DNA of 64,000 bases from NCBI RefSeq assembly GCF_013393185.1, contig NZ_QJQX01000022.1, positions 1 through 64,000 of the forward strand. Reading direction: 5' to 3'. This stretch comes from Sphingobium lactosutens (GTDB lineage: Bacteria > Pseudomonadota > Alphaproteobacteria > Sphingomonadales > Sphingomonadaceae). The position numbers were made by a program, and so were the translations under genes. Of this stretch, positions 34,973 to 43,782 are shown in pieces. Every line of letters starts with the position of its first letter. The stretch's first letter is position 1. The notes under the pieces were generated by a model, which was not told the DNA's origin, did no database searches, and worked only from the letters and a program-made list of their open reading frames with translations.

Positions 34973-35044
34973 CAGTCCGCTCTCAGAAAATTGTTATCAT
35001 GCGGTGCTTGTCCGCAACTGGTAGGCAGTCACCACAGCCATAAC

Positions 35045-35075
35045 CAAAAACGGGGGACGCCTTCCGGCATCCCCC
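35045..35075 (-). terminator. Intrinsic terminator of ligM
   Basis: On the minus strand GGGGGATGCC, GGAA loop, GGCGTCCCCC is followed by GTTTTTGG. The stem is 10 bp with one mismatch-type pair and begins 28 bp past the ligM stop. Confidence 0.8.
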
Positions 35076-35102
35076 GCTTCCCCCGCTCAGAATCGGAGTC
35101 GA

Positions 35103-36503
35103 TCAGGCGGCTTTGGTGCGCCAGCCGTCGGCATAGCTGTCACGCGCCGCTTCCGAATAGGGCACGGACGACACGATCGCCTTGATCTCCGTCTGGACGT
35201 GAGGTTCGACGGTCGGCTTGCTCGTGCCGCCATCGGGTTCGCCCCACAGAAGGGTGACTTCGGTGCCGGGCGCTGCGAATTCCGCATCGACCATCGCCAG
35301 CGCCAGGAAACGGCCGGCATTCACTGTATAGCCGATCCAAGTCGACAGGCCGATGGTCTTGCCGTCCTTCAGCACCGCGTCATAGGGATGCATGCAATAG
35401 ACGGCGCTCGGGAATTCGAGGAACTTCGCCTTGTCGCCGGTCTGGAGCATGGAGCTCATGACGCGGACGATATCCTCATTGTCGAGGGCCAGCGTCACCT
35501 TTTGCCGATGCGGCTGATCCTTGACCTTCTCCAACGCTTCACGGCCGACGAAGTCATGGTCGAACTTGACCATGATGCCATAGCCCAGCTCCCACGGGTT
35601 CAGATAATAATCCTCGATCTTGTCGGAGACGAAGCTGCCGCCGAGCGAACATTTGCCTTCATAGCTGTTGGCGCCGAGCCATTCGCGGAATCCCTTCGAA
35701 CCTTCGCCGGTATAAGTGGCGGGCAGCGGCGAGGGAATCCAGCCCGATTCCAGCGTGTTCGACGAATAGGTCCGGCCGCCGCACAGAGTCAGGCCATGAT
35801 CCTTGCCCGCTTCGATCAGGGCATTGCGGACGGTGTCATAATCTTCCCACGGGCCGAACAGTTCATAGCCCGGCTGGCCGGCCATGCCGTGGCGCAGCGC
35901 GCGCACTTCGACGCCGGCGATGTTGATCGGCGCCATGTGGAAGAATTTGAGGTCCGGCGGGGTCTGGCCCATCGCCTTTTCCAGCACCGGCATGGCGTTC
36001 GGTCCCTGCAACTGGAAGCGATAGTTGCGGCGATAACCCTGTTGGTCGAGCGGGCGGGCGGCAGTGCGCTCATCGCGTTCCACCTTCACGTCCCACTTGC
36101 CGGTCGAAGCCCAATATTCGACCCATTCGATCGAGGGAGCACGGCCGACCAGTTCGAACTTCTCTTCTTCCAGATAGAAAAGGATGACGTCGCCGATCAC
36201 ATAGCCTTCGGGGGTAACGGGCGCGAACTGCTTGGCGCGGTTCGGCACGAAGCCCTTGAAGCTGTTGGGAGCGAGATAGGCGAGCATGTCGAAGGCGCCG
36301 GGGCCGGTGACGAGCAGGTCGACCATGTGGAAGCTCTGGTTGAACAGCACCGCGCTTTCGGCCCAGCTGCGCTGCTCGTCGCGCCAGTTGCTATATTCGG
36401 CCGGGACGCCCGGATAGACATTCGGGCCGGTCTGTTGGTTGCGCAGGAAGTGGACGATATCGCCCTTTTCATCGAGCAGCTGCTGCAGGGACTTGTCGCT
36501 CAT
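35103..36503 (-). CDS. ligM: Tetrahydrofolate-dependent vanillate/syringate O-demethylase (LigM/DesA type)
   Basis: 466-residue GcvT-fold methyltransferase. It resembles SYK-6 LigM along its length: NVYPGVPAEYSNWRDEQ, SFHMVDL, LRHGMAGQPGYE, SNTLESGWIPSPLPATYTG, IEDYYLNPWELGYG and a closing VPYSEAARDSYADGWR. It moves the methoxy methyl of vanillate (or syringate-derived acids) to THF, giving protocatechuate (or 3-O-methylgallate) and 5-methyl-THF. The stop of the upstream alpha/beta hydrolase is directly adjacent to its ATG, with GGAGAGG as RBS. The divergent metF-purU-folD genes supply the route for methyl-THF. LigM and DesA cannot be told apart here with certainty. Confidence 0.9.
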   Translation of the reverse strand: MSDKSLQQLLDEKGDIVHFLRNQQTGPNVYPGVPAEYSNWRDEQRSWAESAVLFNQSFHMVDLLVTGPGAFDMLAYLAPNSFKGFVPNRAKQFAPVTPEGYVIGDVILFYLEEEKFELVGRAPSIEWVEYWASTGKWDVKVERDERTAARPLDQQGYRRNYRFQLQGPNAMPVLEKAMGQTPPDLKFFHMAPINIAGVEVRALRHGMAGQPGYELFGPWEDYDTVRNALIEAGKDHGLTLCGGRTYSSNTLESGWIPSPLPATYTGEGSKGFREWLGANSYEGKCSLGGSFVSDKIEDYYLNPWELGYGIMVKFDHDFVGREALEKVKDQPHRQKVTLALDNEDIVRVMSSMLQTGDKAKFLEFPSAVYCMHPYDAVLKDGKTIGLSTWIGYTVNAGRFLALAMVDAEFAAPGTEVTLLWGEPDGGTSKPTVEPHVQTEIKAIVSSVPYSEAARDSYADGWRTKAA

Positions 36504-37298
36504 TCAAACCTCTCCTTCGACTTGATATGCAAAGTTCACACCGTTGCCAGGCAATGGCTGGTCCAGCCATTCCTGCACGATTTCGTTGAAGGCCTGCGGT
36601 GCTTCCGCCGGCATCATATGGCCCGCGCCCGGCACGACACGCAGGCGCGCGCCCGGAATGGCGGCGGCGATCGCGTCATGCTGGGCGACAGGGGACCAGC
36701 GATCCTCCTGCCCGACGATCGCAAAGGTCGGGCAGGCGATCGTCGGCAACAGCGCATCGACCGACGGGCGGTGTAGCAGCGCATCGATCTGCGCTTCGAA
36801 GGTCGAAAGCCCCGCCGCGACCGCCATGGCGTAGAGCCGGTCCATCAGGGCTTCGTCGCGCAGCGAGTCGGCGGCCATCATCGGCGGTAGCCATTCGCCG
36901 ACCAGCGCCGCCATGCCCTGCGCCCGGCCAAGGTCGCGCAGGCGATAGCGTCCCTCCTGTTCGCCCGGCTTTACAGAATGGACGCCGGTATCGACCAGCG
37001 CCAGCCGTTCCACCCGATCGGGCGCCTTGCGCAGCACTTCGAGCGCGACCCGCGCGCCCATGGAGTGGCCGAGCAGCGAGCAGCACGCCGGCATATGGGC
37101 GAGCGCGCGATCGGCCATCGCCTCGATCCTGTCCGCACCATCATAAAAGCCATCGACGACCCTGCTGCCGGGAAATGCCGCCAGCGTGTCGGCAAACATG
37201 CGCGAATCACACATCAGCCCCGGAAGGATGACGAGCGGCGCTGTCGCGCCCTGCTCTCCTGCTATCTGGCCTGCTATCTGGAATGATTTCGCACTCAT
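36504..37298 (-). CDS. Alpha/beta hydrolase in operon with ligM
   Basis: 264-residue serine hydrolase. The oxyanion-loop region ILPGLMCDSRMF is at ~24-35, the nucleophile elbow GHSMGA near residue 98, the acid in GQEDRWSP near 215, and the catalytic His in GAGHMMP near 243. It is like esterases or C-C hydrolases of small aromatic esters. It is translationally linked to ligM, so a role in releasing vanillate or syringate from an ester is plausible, but no substrate is proven. The ATG at 37298 lies inside a small palindrome. Confidence 0.75.
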   Translation of the reverse strand: MSAKSFQIAGQIAGEQGATAPLVILPGLMCDSRMFADTLAAFPGSRVVDGFYDGADRIEAMADRALAHMPACCSLLGHSMGARVALEVLRKAPDRVERLALVDTGVHSVKPGEQEGRYRLRDLGRAQGMAALVGEWLPPMMAADSLRDEALMDRLYAMAVAAGLSTFEAQIDALLHRPSVDALLPTIACPTFAIVGQEDRWSPVAQHDAIAAAIPGARLRVVPGAGHMMPAEAPQAFNEIVQEWLDQPLPGNGVNFAYQVEGEV

Positions 37299-37309
37299 GA
37301 AAATTTCAT
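37297..37309. promoter_or_regulatory. Palindrome in the hydrolase-ligM / metF divergent gap
   Basis: ATGAAA-A-TTTCAT is a perfect 6-1-6 inverted repeat at the start codon of the hydrolase gene. The remaining ~110 bp to metF should hold both divergent promoters. A regulator bound here could block the hydrolase-ligM transcript. Confidence 0.4.
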
Positions 37310-37418
37310 CTATACGAATCTTCGATGATGGGCTAGGGGGAAAATGCGCCGGGGATACAAAGAGCGCCAAAGCGATGCGCCAAGCCGCCCCAGGGTCCAG
37401 TCCTACCGGGAGAGAAAT

Positions 37419-38291
37419 ATGAGCCTGCCGTCGATCCATCCAAACTGGGATTTGCCGCCGAAAGGCATGACCGACGGCTTTTCCTTGGAGATCACCGCCA
37501 AGGACATAGAGGCGCTGACCGAGGCCGCACCCGCCATGCCCGCCGAGACGCCAGTCGCCGTCACCTTCCTGCCGGGCGAGTCGCTGGACGCGCGGATCGC
37601 GGCGGCGAAGACGGTGCGGGCGCTCGGGTTCGAGCCGATGCCGCACTTTTCCGCGCGGCGGCTGGAATCGGGCGACGATTTCGAGACCTATCTGGCCGCG
37701 GTCGTGCGCGAGGCAGGGGTGCGACGCTGCTTCGTCATCGCCGGCGATCCGCCTGAAGCCGCCGGTCCCTATGCCGACAGCATGGCGCTGATCCGCACCG
37801 GCGCGTTCGAGCGCGCGGGGATCAGGGCGATCGGCATCGGTGGCCATCCGGAGGGCCACCCCAATATGACGCCCGACCAGACGTTCGAAGTGCTGACGGA
37901 CAAGTGCGACGAGATCGCCAGCCGGAACATGGCGCCGCTGATCGTCACCCAGTTCGGTTTCGACGCCGCGCCCATATTGGGCTGGCTGGCCGAATTGCGC
38001 GCCCGCGGGATCGACGCACCGGTGCGGATCGGCGTGCCCGGCCCGGCGGGGATCAAGACGCTGATGCGCTTTGCCGCGCGCTGCGGCGTGGGCGCATCGA
38101 CTTCGGTGCTCGCCAAATATGGCATCTCGATCACCAAGCTGATCGGCACGGCCGGTCCCGACAAGCTGGTCGATGCGCTGGCCGACGGGCTAGAACCGCA
38201 GCATGGCAAGGTGCGGCTGCATTTCTATCCGTTCGGCGGGCTCGCCCGCACGGTCGAATGGATCAACGATTATAGCGCCCGTTCCGATTAA
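37419..38291 (+). CDS. metF: Methylenetetrahydrofolate reductase
   Basis: 290-residue MetF-like TIM barrel protein that interconverts 5-methyl-THF and 5,10-methylene-THF. The ATG at 37419 follows GGGAGAGAAAT. Recognisable parts are FSLEIT at 21-26, the flavin/folate loops (FVIAGDPPEA, IGIGGHPEGHP) and a late HFYPFGG motif. It lacks the long N-terminal part of some MetF forms. Position opposite ligM suggests that it runs in the oxidative direction to recycle methyl-THF made by O-demethylation, as proposed for SYK-6. Confidence 0.88.
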   Translation: MSLPSIHPNWDLPPKGMTDGFSLEITAKDIEALTEAAPAMPAETPVAVTFLPGESLDARIAAAKTVRALGFEPMPHFSARRLESGDDFETYLAAVVREAGVRRCFVIAGDPPEAAGPYADSMALIRTGAFERAGIRAIGIGGHPEGHPNMTPDQTFEVLTDKCDEIASRNMAPLIVTQFGFDAAPILGWLAELRARGIDAPVRIGVPGPAGIKTLMRFAARCGVGASTSVLAKYGISITKLIGTAGPDKLVDALADGLEPQHGKVRLHFYPFGGLARTVEWINDYSARSD

Positions 38292-38342
38292 ACCGGATCG
38301 GAACAGGCGCTATTTCCTTTTGTTTTCCGCGATTTCCGAGCC

Positions 38343-38361
38343 GTGAAATGTGCCATTTCAC
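38343..38361. promoter_or_regulatory. Perfect inverted repeat between metF and purU
   Basis: GTGAAATG, TGC, CATTTCAC form an 8-bp perfect stem with a 3-nt loop about 57 bp upstream of the purU GTG. It could be a regulator site for purU-folD-folB or an mRNA stem after metF; no strong U-tract follows. Confidence 0.5.
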
Positions 38362-38417
38362 TTGAAATCACTTTAGCGCGCGCCGCTGAGCGCGACGCCC
38401 CAAGGAGAGAGACGAAC

Positions 38418-39272
38418 GTGGCTGAAATCTGCACCCTCACCCTGCAATGCGGCGACCGGCCGGGGCTGGTCGCCGACGTCGCGACCTTCCTGACGAGGCA
38501 GGGCGGCAACATCACCGACGCGCAGCAGTTCAATGACAAGCTGACCGACCGTTTCTTCATGCGGGTCGAGTTCGAAATCGCCGAAGAGGACATCAGCGAG
38601 CTGGAAGAGGCATTCGGACCACTGGCGCGCGAGCGCGGGATGGAATGGGCGCTGCGCCGCCGCAGCGAGCGGCAGAAGGTGCTGCTGCTGGTCAGCAAGT
38701 TCGACCATTGCCTGGGCGACCTTCTCTATCGCTGGCGCATCGGCGAGCTGGACATGGACGTGGTGGGCATCGTCAGCAACCATCCGCAGCATGTGCTGAC
38801 GACGTCGCTGATGGGCGACCTGCCCTATCATCACCTGCCGATCAGCAAGGACAGCAAGCGGCAGCAGGAGGAGCAGATCAAGGCGATCGTCGACCGGACG
38901 GGCGCCGACCTGATCGTGTTGGCGCGTTACATGCAGATATTGAGCGACGATCTGGCGGCTTTTCTGTCTGGCCGGTGCATCAATATCCACCACAGCTTTC
39001 TGCCCGGCTTCAAGGGCGCCAAGCCCTATCACCAGGCGCATGATCGCGGGGTCAAGATGATCGGCGCGACCGCCCATTATGTGACCGCCGACCTGGATGA
39101 AGGGCCGATCATCCATCAGGATGTGGAGGCGATCAACCATGCCGACCTGCCCGACGATCTGGTCCGCAAGGGCCGCGATATCGAGCGGCGCGTACTGGCG
39201 ACCGCCGTGCAGCATCATCTTCAGGGACGGGTCTTCCAGAATGGCGCACGCACTGTCGTCTTCAAGGCCTGA
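38418..39272 (+). CDS. purU: Formyltetrahydrofolate deformylase
   Basis: 284-residue PurU. The N-terminal ACT domain (residues ~1-80, [19 protein letters not shown]) is followed by a formyltransferase-like domain with [20 protein letters not shown] and [17 protein letters not shown]. It releases formate and THF from 10-formyl-THF. The GTG at 38418 is chosen for AAGGAGAGAGACG upstream and for where the ACT domain begins. Next to metF and folD it completes a route that regenerates THF for LigM. Confidence 0.9.
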   Translation: MAEICTLTLQCGDRPGLVADVATFLTRQGGNITDAQQFNDKLTDRFFMRVEFEIAEEDISELEEAFGPLARERGMEWALRRRSERQKVLLLVSKFDHCLGDLLYRWRIGELDMDVVGIVSNHPQHVLTTSLMGDLPYHHLPISKDSKRQQEEQIKAIVDRTGADLIVLARYMQILSDDLAAFLSGRCINIHHSFLPGFKGAKPYHQAHDRGVKMIGATAHYVTADLDEGPIIHQDVEAINHADLPDDLVRKGRDIERRVLATAVQHHLQGRVFQNGARTVVFKA

Positions 39273-39276
39273 GGCC

Positions 39277-40140
39277 GTGGTGGAGCGGATCGACGGGCGG
39301 GCCATGGCGCGCGCCCTGTCGACGGAGACGGCGGCGCGGGTCGAGGCGCTGTGCGCACGCACCGGCCATTGCCCGGCGCTGGCGGTGATACTGGTCGGCG
39401 ACGATCCGGCGAGCCAGGTCTATGTCGGACGCAAGGTCGCGGAATGCCGCAAGGCGGGCATCCGCTCGGTCGAGCATCGGCTGCCGGCCGATACGGGGCA
39501 GGACGTGCTGCTGGACCTGATCGACCGGCTCAATCTGGATGGCGCGGTCGACGGCATATTGATCCAGTTGCCGCTGCCGCCGCAAATCGATGCGGGGCTG
39601 GTGCTGGACCGGATCGACCCGACCAAGGATGTGGACGGATTCCATCCGGTCAATGTCGGGCGACTGTCGACCGGGACCGGAGGGCTGGTGCCCTGCACGC
39701 CGCTGGGGGTGATGAAGCTGCTGGACAGCGTGGTCGCGGATTATCGAGGGCTGGACGTGGTGGTGATCGGCAAGTCGAACATCGTCGGCAAGCCGGTCGC
39801 GATGCTGCTGCTGGAGCGGGAAGCGACGGTGACGGTGACGCATATAGAGACGCGCGGGTTGTCCGACATTGCGCGCAAGGCCGACATCATCGTCGCGGCG
39901 GCCGGTGTGCCCCATCTGGTGCGCGGCTATTGGGTGAAGCCGGGCGCGATCGTGGTCGATGTCGGTATCACGCGGGTCGCGGAGCCGGACGGATCGACCC
40001 GGCTGGTCGGCGATTGCGCCACGGAGGAACTGGGCCATGCCGGGGCGGTGACGCCGGTGCCGGGCGGCGTTGGGCCGATGACCATCGCCTGCCTGCTGAG
40101 CAACACAGTGACGGCAGCGGAAAGGGCGCGGCATGAGTGA
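39277..40140 (+). CDS. folD: Methylenetetrahydrofolate dehydrogenase / cyclohydrolase
   Basis: 287-residue bifunctional FolD that converts 5,10-methylene-THF to 10-formyl-THF. Motifs include VYVGRKVAEC with the catalytic Lys, ILIQLPLP, PTKDVDGFHP, PCTPLGVMKLL, GKSNIVGKP and a closing TPVPGGVGPMT. A GTG at 39277, just after the purU stop, is preferred; an in-frame ATG at 39241 inside purU is an alternative. It overlaps folB at its 3' end. Confidence 0.9.
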   Translation: MVERIDGRAMARALSTETAARVEALCARTGHCPALAVILVGDDPASQVYVGRKVAECRKAGIRSVEHRLPADTGQDVLLDLIDRLNLDGAVDGILIQLPLPPQIDAGLVLDRIDPTKDVDGFHPVNVGRLSTGTGGLVPCTPLGVMKLLDSVVADYRGLDVVVIGKSNIVGKPVAMLLLEREATVTVTHIETRGLSDIARKADIIVAAAGVPHLVRGYWVKPGAIVVDVGITRVAEPDGSTRLVGDCATEELGHAGAVTPVPGGVGPMTIACLLSNTVTAAERARHE

Positions 40141-40558
40141 GCTTCTTCTGGAACCCGGTCGACAGTCGCCATTCGACGCTTCTCGACCAGGCGCGAAACC
40201 AACCGGGTCGGTTGCACGCTGCTTCACCAAGGTGCGGGTGCGCGACCTGCCGCTGCTCGCCGATATCGGCATCAATCCCGATGAGATCGGGCGGCGCCAG
40301 CCGCTGGTGCTGTCGGTCGAGCTGACCCTGTCCGGCGACCGGATCGAGGGGATAGGCGAGACGGTCGACTATCGCCGGGTCGCACAGGCGGCCGAGGATC
40401 TGGCGCTGGTGCATATCCCGCTGATCGAGACTTTCGCCCAGAAGCTCGGAGAGCGCTGCCTCGACTTTCCCATGGTCGTCGAGGCGCGGGTGAGCGTGGA
40501 CAAGCCCTTTGCCTTGACTCGGGGCATGGCCGGAGTCGAGGTGGTGGTGCGGCGTTAG
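40133..40558 (+). CDS. folB: Dihydroneopterin aldolase
   Basis: 141-residue FolB-like protein of folate synthesis. The core fits the family: RVRDLPLLADIGINPDEIG, then RQPLVLSVEL, ETVDYRRVA and the end segment DKPFALTRGMAGVEVVVRR. The ATG overlaps the end of folD by 8 bp. Inclusion of a biosynthetic folate gene in this operon suggests that the THF pool itself is raised when O-demethylation is active. The first ~30 residues are extra and may be dispensable. Confidence 0.8.
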   Translation: MSELLLEPGRQSPFDASRPGAKPTGSVARCFTKVRVRDLPLLADIGINPDEIGRRQPLVLSVELTLSGDRIEGIGETVDYRRVAQAAEDLALVHIPLIETFAQKLGERCLDFPMVVEARVSVDKPFALTRGMAGVEVVVRR

Positions 40559-41904
40559 GCCAACTTAGGCTGAGAACCATTTTCTTCCGCCGCGCGGATC
40601 TGGACCAGCAGCAGGACGAGCGCGGCGAGGCCCGAGCCGAACGCCAGCAGCATCGAGGTGACGCCCCGCCCTGCCCCCGCCGCCAACAGTTGCCCGGCAA
40701 TGAAGGGACCGAAAGCCGCGCCGAAGCGGCCGAAGCCGATCACCGCGCCGGTCCCGGTCGCGCGCAGGGTGGTCGGATAGACATTGGCGATCAGCGCGTA
40801 GAGGCCGACCACCGAGCCGTTGGCAAGGAAGCCGAGGCAGAAGGCCGCGACCTGAAGCATCAGGAAATCGGCCGGCACCGCACCAAAAATGCTGACCGCG
40901 ATCGCCGCGCCGGCGAGGCCGACAAGAACCAGCCGGCGCAGACCGAGGCGGGGCGAAAGAAGGCCAAGCGTCACGCCGCCGATCGCACCACCCATGTTCA
41001 TCGCCACCGACACGATGGTCGCGCGGGATGGATCGAAGCCCAGCGCCACGACGAGCGAGGGCGCCCAGCCGAGCGCATAATAGAAGGTCATCATGTGGAG
41101 GCCGTACATGAGGATAAGCGCGATCGTCATCGTGCGATAGCGGTCGGCGAACAGCGCGCCCATCGATGCCTTCGGTTCATCCAGAATAGCGATGCGTCCG
41201 GCCAGCGGCTGGCCCAGCCGACGCAGGATCGCGTTGATCCGGGCGAGCGCGTCCGGGCCGCCGCGCGTCGCCAGCCAGCCGATCGATTCGGGCAGGAAGA
41301 GAAGGACGAGCGGCACCATCAGCGCGGTGGCGAGGCCACCGAAGAGGAAGATGGATTCCCAGCCATGATGGCGCAGCAGCTGCGCCGCGCCCCAGCCGCC
41401 GACGATGCCCCCCACCGGATAGCCTGCGGCCATGATACTGACCGCAAGGTCGCGCCGGGCGCGGCTGGCGAATTCGGCGGCCATGGCGTTGATCGCCGCG
41501 AGCATGGCGCCAAGGCCGAGGCCCGTGATCGCGCGCAGCAGGCTGAGCATAACGACGCCGGTGGCGAAGGCGCAGGCGATCATGCCGGGGATGATGATGG
41601 CGAGGCAGAGCAATATCTGCCGCCGCCGCCCGATCCGGTCGGCGAGCTGGCCGAGCGTTAGCGAGCCGATCACCATGCCCACAAGGCCCATCGACACGAT
41701 GGTGCCGACCGCGCCCGGCCCGATGCCCCAGTCCCGTGCAATGCCCGGCGCGGCGAAGGTGATAGCGAGGATGTCGAAACCGTCGAGCGCATTCAGCAGG
41801 AAGCAGATGGCGATCGCCACGCATTGCAGCGGGCGCATCCTGTTCTCGGCCAATATGGCGCGCGGATCATCCGCTGGCAGGCTGGCGCCGGATATGCTCA
41901 TCAT
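40555..41904 (-). CDS. MFS aromatic acid:H+ symporter (AAHS/PcaK-like)
   Basis: 449-residue transporter with 12 predicted membrane helices. NALDGFDILAITFAAPGI near residues 38-55 is the AAHS signature in helix 1, and GQLADRIGRRRQ near 90 is the MFS loop 2-3 motif. AAHS members import protocatechuate, vanillate, 4-hydroxybenzoate or hydroxycinnamates. An operator B copy lies 23 bp upstream, so it appears co-regulated with the ferulate genes and may import ferulate or vanillate. Two ATG codons in tandem can serve as start. It converges on folB and ends overlapping it. Confidence 0.85.
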   Translation of the reverse strand: MMSISGASLPADDPRAILAENRMRPLQCVAIAICFLLNALDGFDILAITFAAPGIARDWGIGPGAVGTIVSMGLVGMVIGSLTLGQLADRIGRRRQILLCLAIIIPGMIACAFATGVVMLSLLRAITGLGLGAMLAAINAMAAEFASRARRDLAVSIMAAGYPVGGIVGGWGAAQLLRHHGWESIFLFGGLATALMVPLVLLFLPESIGWLATRGGPDALARINAILRRLGQPLAGRIAILDEPKASMGALFADRYRTMTIALILMYGLHMMTFYYALGWAPSLVVALGFDPSRATIVSVAMNMGGAIGGVTLGLLSPRLGLRRLVLVGLAGAAIAVSIFGAVPADFLMLQVAAFCLGFLANGSVVGLYALIANVYPTTLRATGTGAVIGFGRFGAAFGPFIAGQLLAAGAGRGVTSMLLAFGSGLAALVLLLVQIRAAEENGSQPKLA

Positions 41905-41926
41905 CCTCTCCCGATCTTTGCCGTCA

Positions 41927-41945
41927 TTGTATGCTGACGACACAA
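41927..41945. promoter_or_regulatory. Operator B, copy 2
   Basis: TTGTATGCTGACGACACAA, 23 bp upstream of the AAHS transporter start, fits the four-site consensus. Confidence 0.75.
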
Positions 41946-41985
41946 TAAGCCAAGCTAAATCGCTTGCCGCCCGCGCCGAACAAAT

Positions 41986-41999
41986 ATAACGATCGTTAT
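41986..41999. promoter_or_regulatory. Operator A, copy 2 (14-bp perfect palindrome)
   Basis: ATAACGATCGTTAT, 26 bp upstream of the Bcr/CflA-type transporter start. It shares the core TAACGATCGTTA with copies at 30761 and 44220. Confidence 0.75.
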
Positions 42000-42024
42000 T
42001 GTTTGGAGAGAGTGAAAGAGTAGC

Positions 42025-43239
42025 ATGACCAACGCCAGTCCCATGACGGACCGTGCGCCGGCCGAACCCAGCCTGTGGCTGGGCATTGGTTTCGGCTTCC
42101 TGTCGTCGCTCGGCCCGTTCGCGATCGACCTCTATCTGCCGGCGATGCCGGGCATGGCGCAGGCCTTTCTGGTCGAAAATGGCGCGGTCCAGCGGACCCT
42201 GTCCGCCTTCTTCCTGGGGCTGGCGCTGGCGCAAATCCCGCTGGGAATGCTGGGCGACCGGTTCGGGCGGCGACGGCCGCTGCTGGGCGGGCTGGCGCTG
42301 TTCGCCGCCGCATCGATCGCCTGCGCACTGGCGACCAGCCTGACGCAGCTCATCCTGTTCCGCTTCATCCAGGGCATGGGCGCATGCGCAGGCACATCCA
42401 GCGTCCGCGCCATGATCCGCGACCGGCATAGCGGCCATCGTGCGGCGCGGCTGATGGCCTTCACCTTCCTCATCATCGGTATCTCGCCGGTGATCGCGCC
42501 GCTGGCGGGAAGTTATCTGCTGGAGCTGACGAGCTGGCGCGGGCTGTTCCTGCTGCTGGCCTGCGGCGGCGGGGTGGCGGCGCTGGCGGCGGGGGTGACA
42601 TTGCCGGAAAGCCTGCCGCCCGAAAGGCGGAGCCATGGCCAGCCGGTGCTGGCGCCCTGCCTGCGATTGCTGGGCAATGGCCGCTATCTGGGCTGGACAT
42701 TGGTGGCGGGGCTGGCGACGACCATTCCCTTCGCCTTCGTGACGGCCGCCCCCTTCATCTACAGCGGCGGCTTCGGCCTCGATGCCCGGAACTATAGCCT
42801 GTTGCTGGCGATGAATGCCGTCGTGTCGATCGTCGCGACCCAGTTCGCGCCCGGCCTGATGCGGACCCAGGGCGCACGCCGACTGGTGACGGGCGCGGCA
42901 CTGGTCGCGATCGGGGCGACAATCCTGCTGGCTCTGGCCGCCGGGGCGTGGGTACCGCTGCCGCTGTTCCAGCTTTACGCCATGCTGCTGTTCGCCTTGT
43001 CGGGCCTGATCCTGACACCGGCCGCGACGTCGGCGCTCGATGCCGCGGCGGGAGGCGCAGGCGCGGCGGCAGGGCTGCTCGGTACGCTGCAACTGGCGAT
43101 CACGGCGCTGGCGAGCGGGACGGTGTCGCTGCTGCCGTCCTTTTCCGTCCTGCCGCTGATGGCGGTGCTGGGGACCAGCTTCACGCTCATGCTGGCGACG
43201 ATGGTGGCGCTGGGACGGCCGGCTCAGCCTTCGTCCTGA
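42025..43239 (+). CDS. MFS efflux transporter, Bcr/CflA type
   Basis: 404-residue 12-helix MFS protein of the drug-resistance (DHA1, Bcr/CflA) group: FAIDLYLPAMPGMAQAF near residue 32, GDRFGRRRPLL near 78, FRFIQGMGACAG near 112. It probably exports toxic compounds, in this setting phenolic aldehydes or acids, rather than importing substrate. It is controlled by a promoter with operator A and overlaps the 3' end of the convergent MarR gene by 16 bp. Confidence 0.8.
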   Translation: MTNASPMTDRAPAEPSLWLGIGFGFLSSLGPFAIDLYLPAMPGMAQAFLVENGAVQRTLSAFFLGLALAQIPLGMLGDRFGRRRPLLGGLALFAAASIACALATSLTQLILFRFIQGMGACAGTSSVRAMIRDRHSGHRAARLMAFTFLIIGISPVIAPLAGSYLLELTSWRGLFLLLACGGGVAALAAGVTLPESLPPERRSHGQPVLAPCLRLLGNGRYLGWTLVAGLATTIPFAFVTAAPFIYSGGFGLDARNYSLLLAMNAVVSIVATQFAPGLMRTQGARRLVTGAALVAIGATILLALAAGAWVPLPLFQLYAMLLFALSGLILTPAATSALDAAAGGAGAAAGLLGTLQLAITALASGTVSLLPSFSVLPLMAVLGTSFTLMLATMVALGRPAQPSS

Positions 43240-43772
43240 TCCCCGTCGGGCCTGGTGAATTCCAGGAAGCGGCTGTTGCCTGCCTCGTCAGTCGCTTCGA
43301 GCGTATCGACCAGCGTGTCGAGATAGTGGTTGAGCGTCTCCACCTCCTTCGCCCTGAGGTCGGAAACGAGATAGGTCGCGACCTTGTCGGTCTGCGGGCG
43401 CATCAGCCGGTAGAGGCGCTGGCCTTCGTCGGTCAGGACCAGGATCTTGCGGCGCTTGTTGGCGGGGTCGCGCTCGACGGTGATGCGGCCATGTTTCTGA
43501 AGCGCCGCTACGGCGCGCGACACGCTCATCGGATTGACGCCGGTCATCTCCGCCAGTTCATGGCTGGCCGAATTGGGAAAGCGGCCGAGCAGCATCAGCA
43601 GGCGGAATTCGTTGAGGCTGATCTTGTAGCGATGCTCCAGATAGGTGGAGAAAGGCGCCATCAGCTTGTTCGCCAGCCGCAGCACGCGGTGCAGCGTGTC
43701 GGCGGGGCTGGTTTCGGCCGACGCAGGGGTCGTCTTGGGACTGCTGTTCGACATGGTCTTCCGATAGGACAT
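43224..43772 (-). CDS. MarR-family regulator 1
   Basis: 182-residue MarR protein with a central winged helix (LNEFRLLMLLGRFPNSASHELAEM, then GVNPMSVSRAVAALQKHG) and the RDPANKRRKILVLTDEG wing. The ATG at 43772 or at 43754 (GGAAG just upstream) can be the start. The SnoaL gene and a promoter carrying operator A lie directly upstream, so it probably binds operator A and regulates itself; this is inference. SYK-6 uses a MarR protein (DesR) to control vanillate/syringate O-demethylation, a possible parallel. Confidence 0.85.
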   Translation of the reverse strand: MSYRKTMSNSSPKTTPASAETSPADTLHRVLRLANKLMAPFSTYLEHRYKISLNEFRLLMLLGRFPNSASHELAEMTGVNPMSVSRAVAALQKHGRITVERDPANKRRKILVLTDEGQRLYRLMRPQTDKVATYLVSDLRAKEVETLNHYLDTLVDTLEATDEAGNSRFLEFTRPDGDQDEG

Positions 43773-43782
43773 TTGCCGGCGC

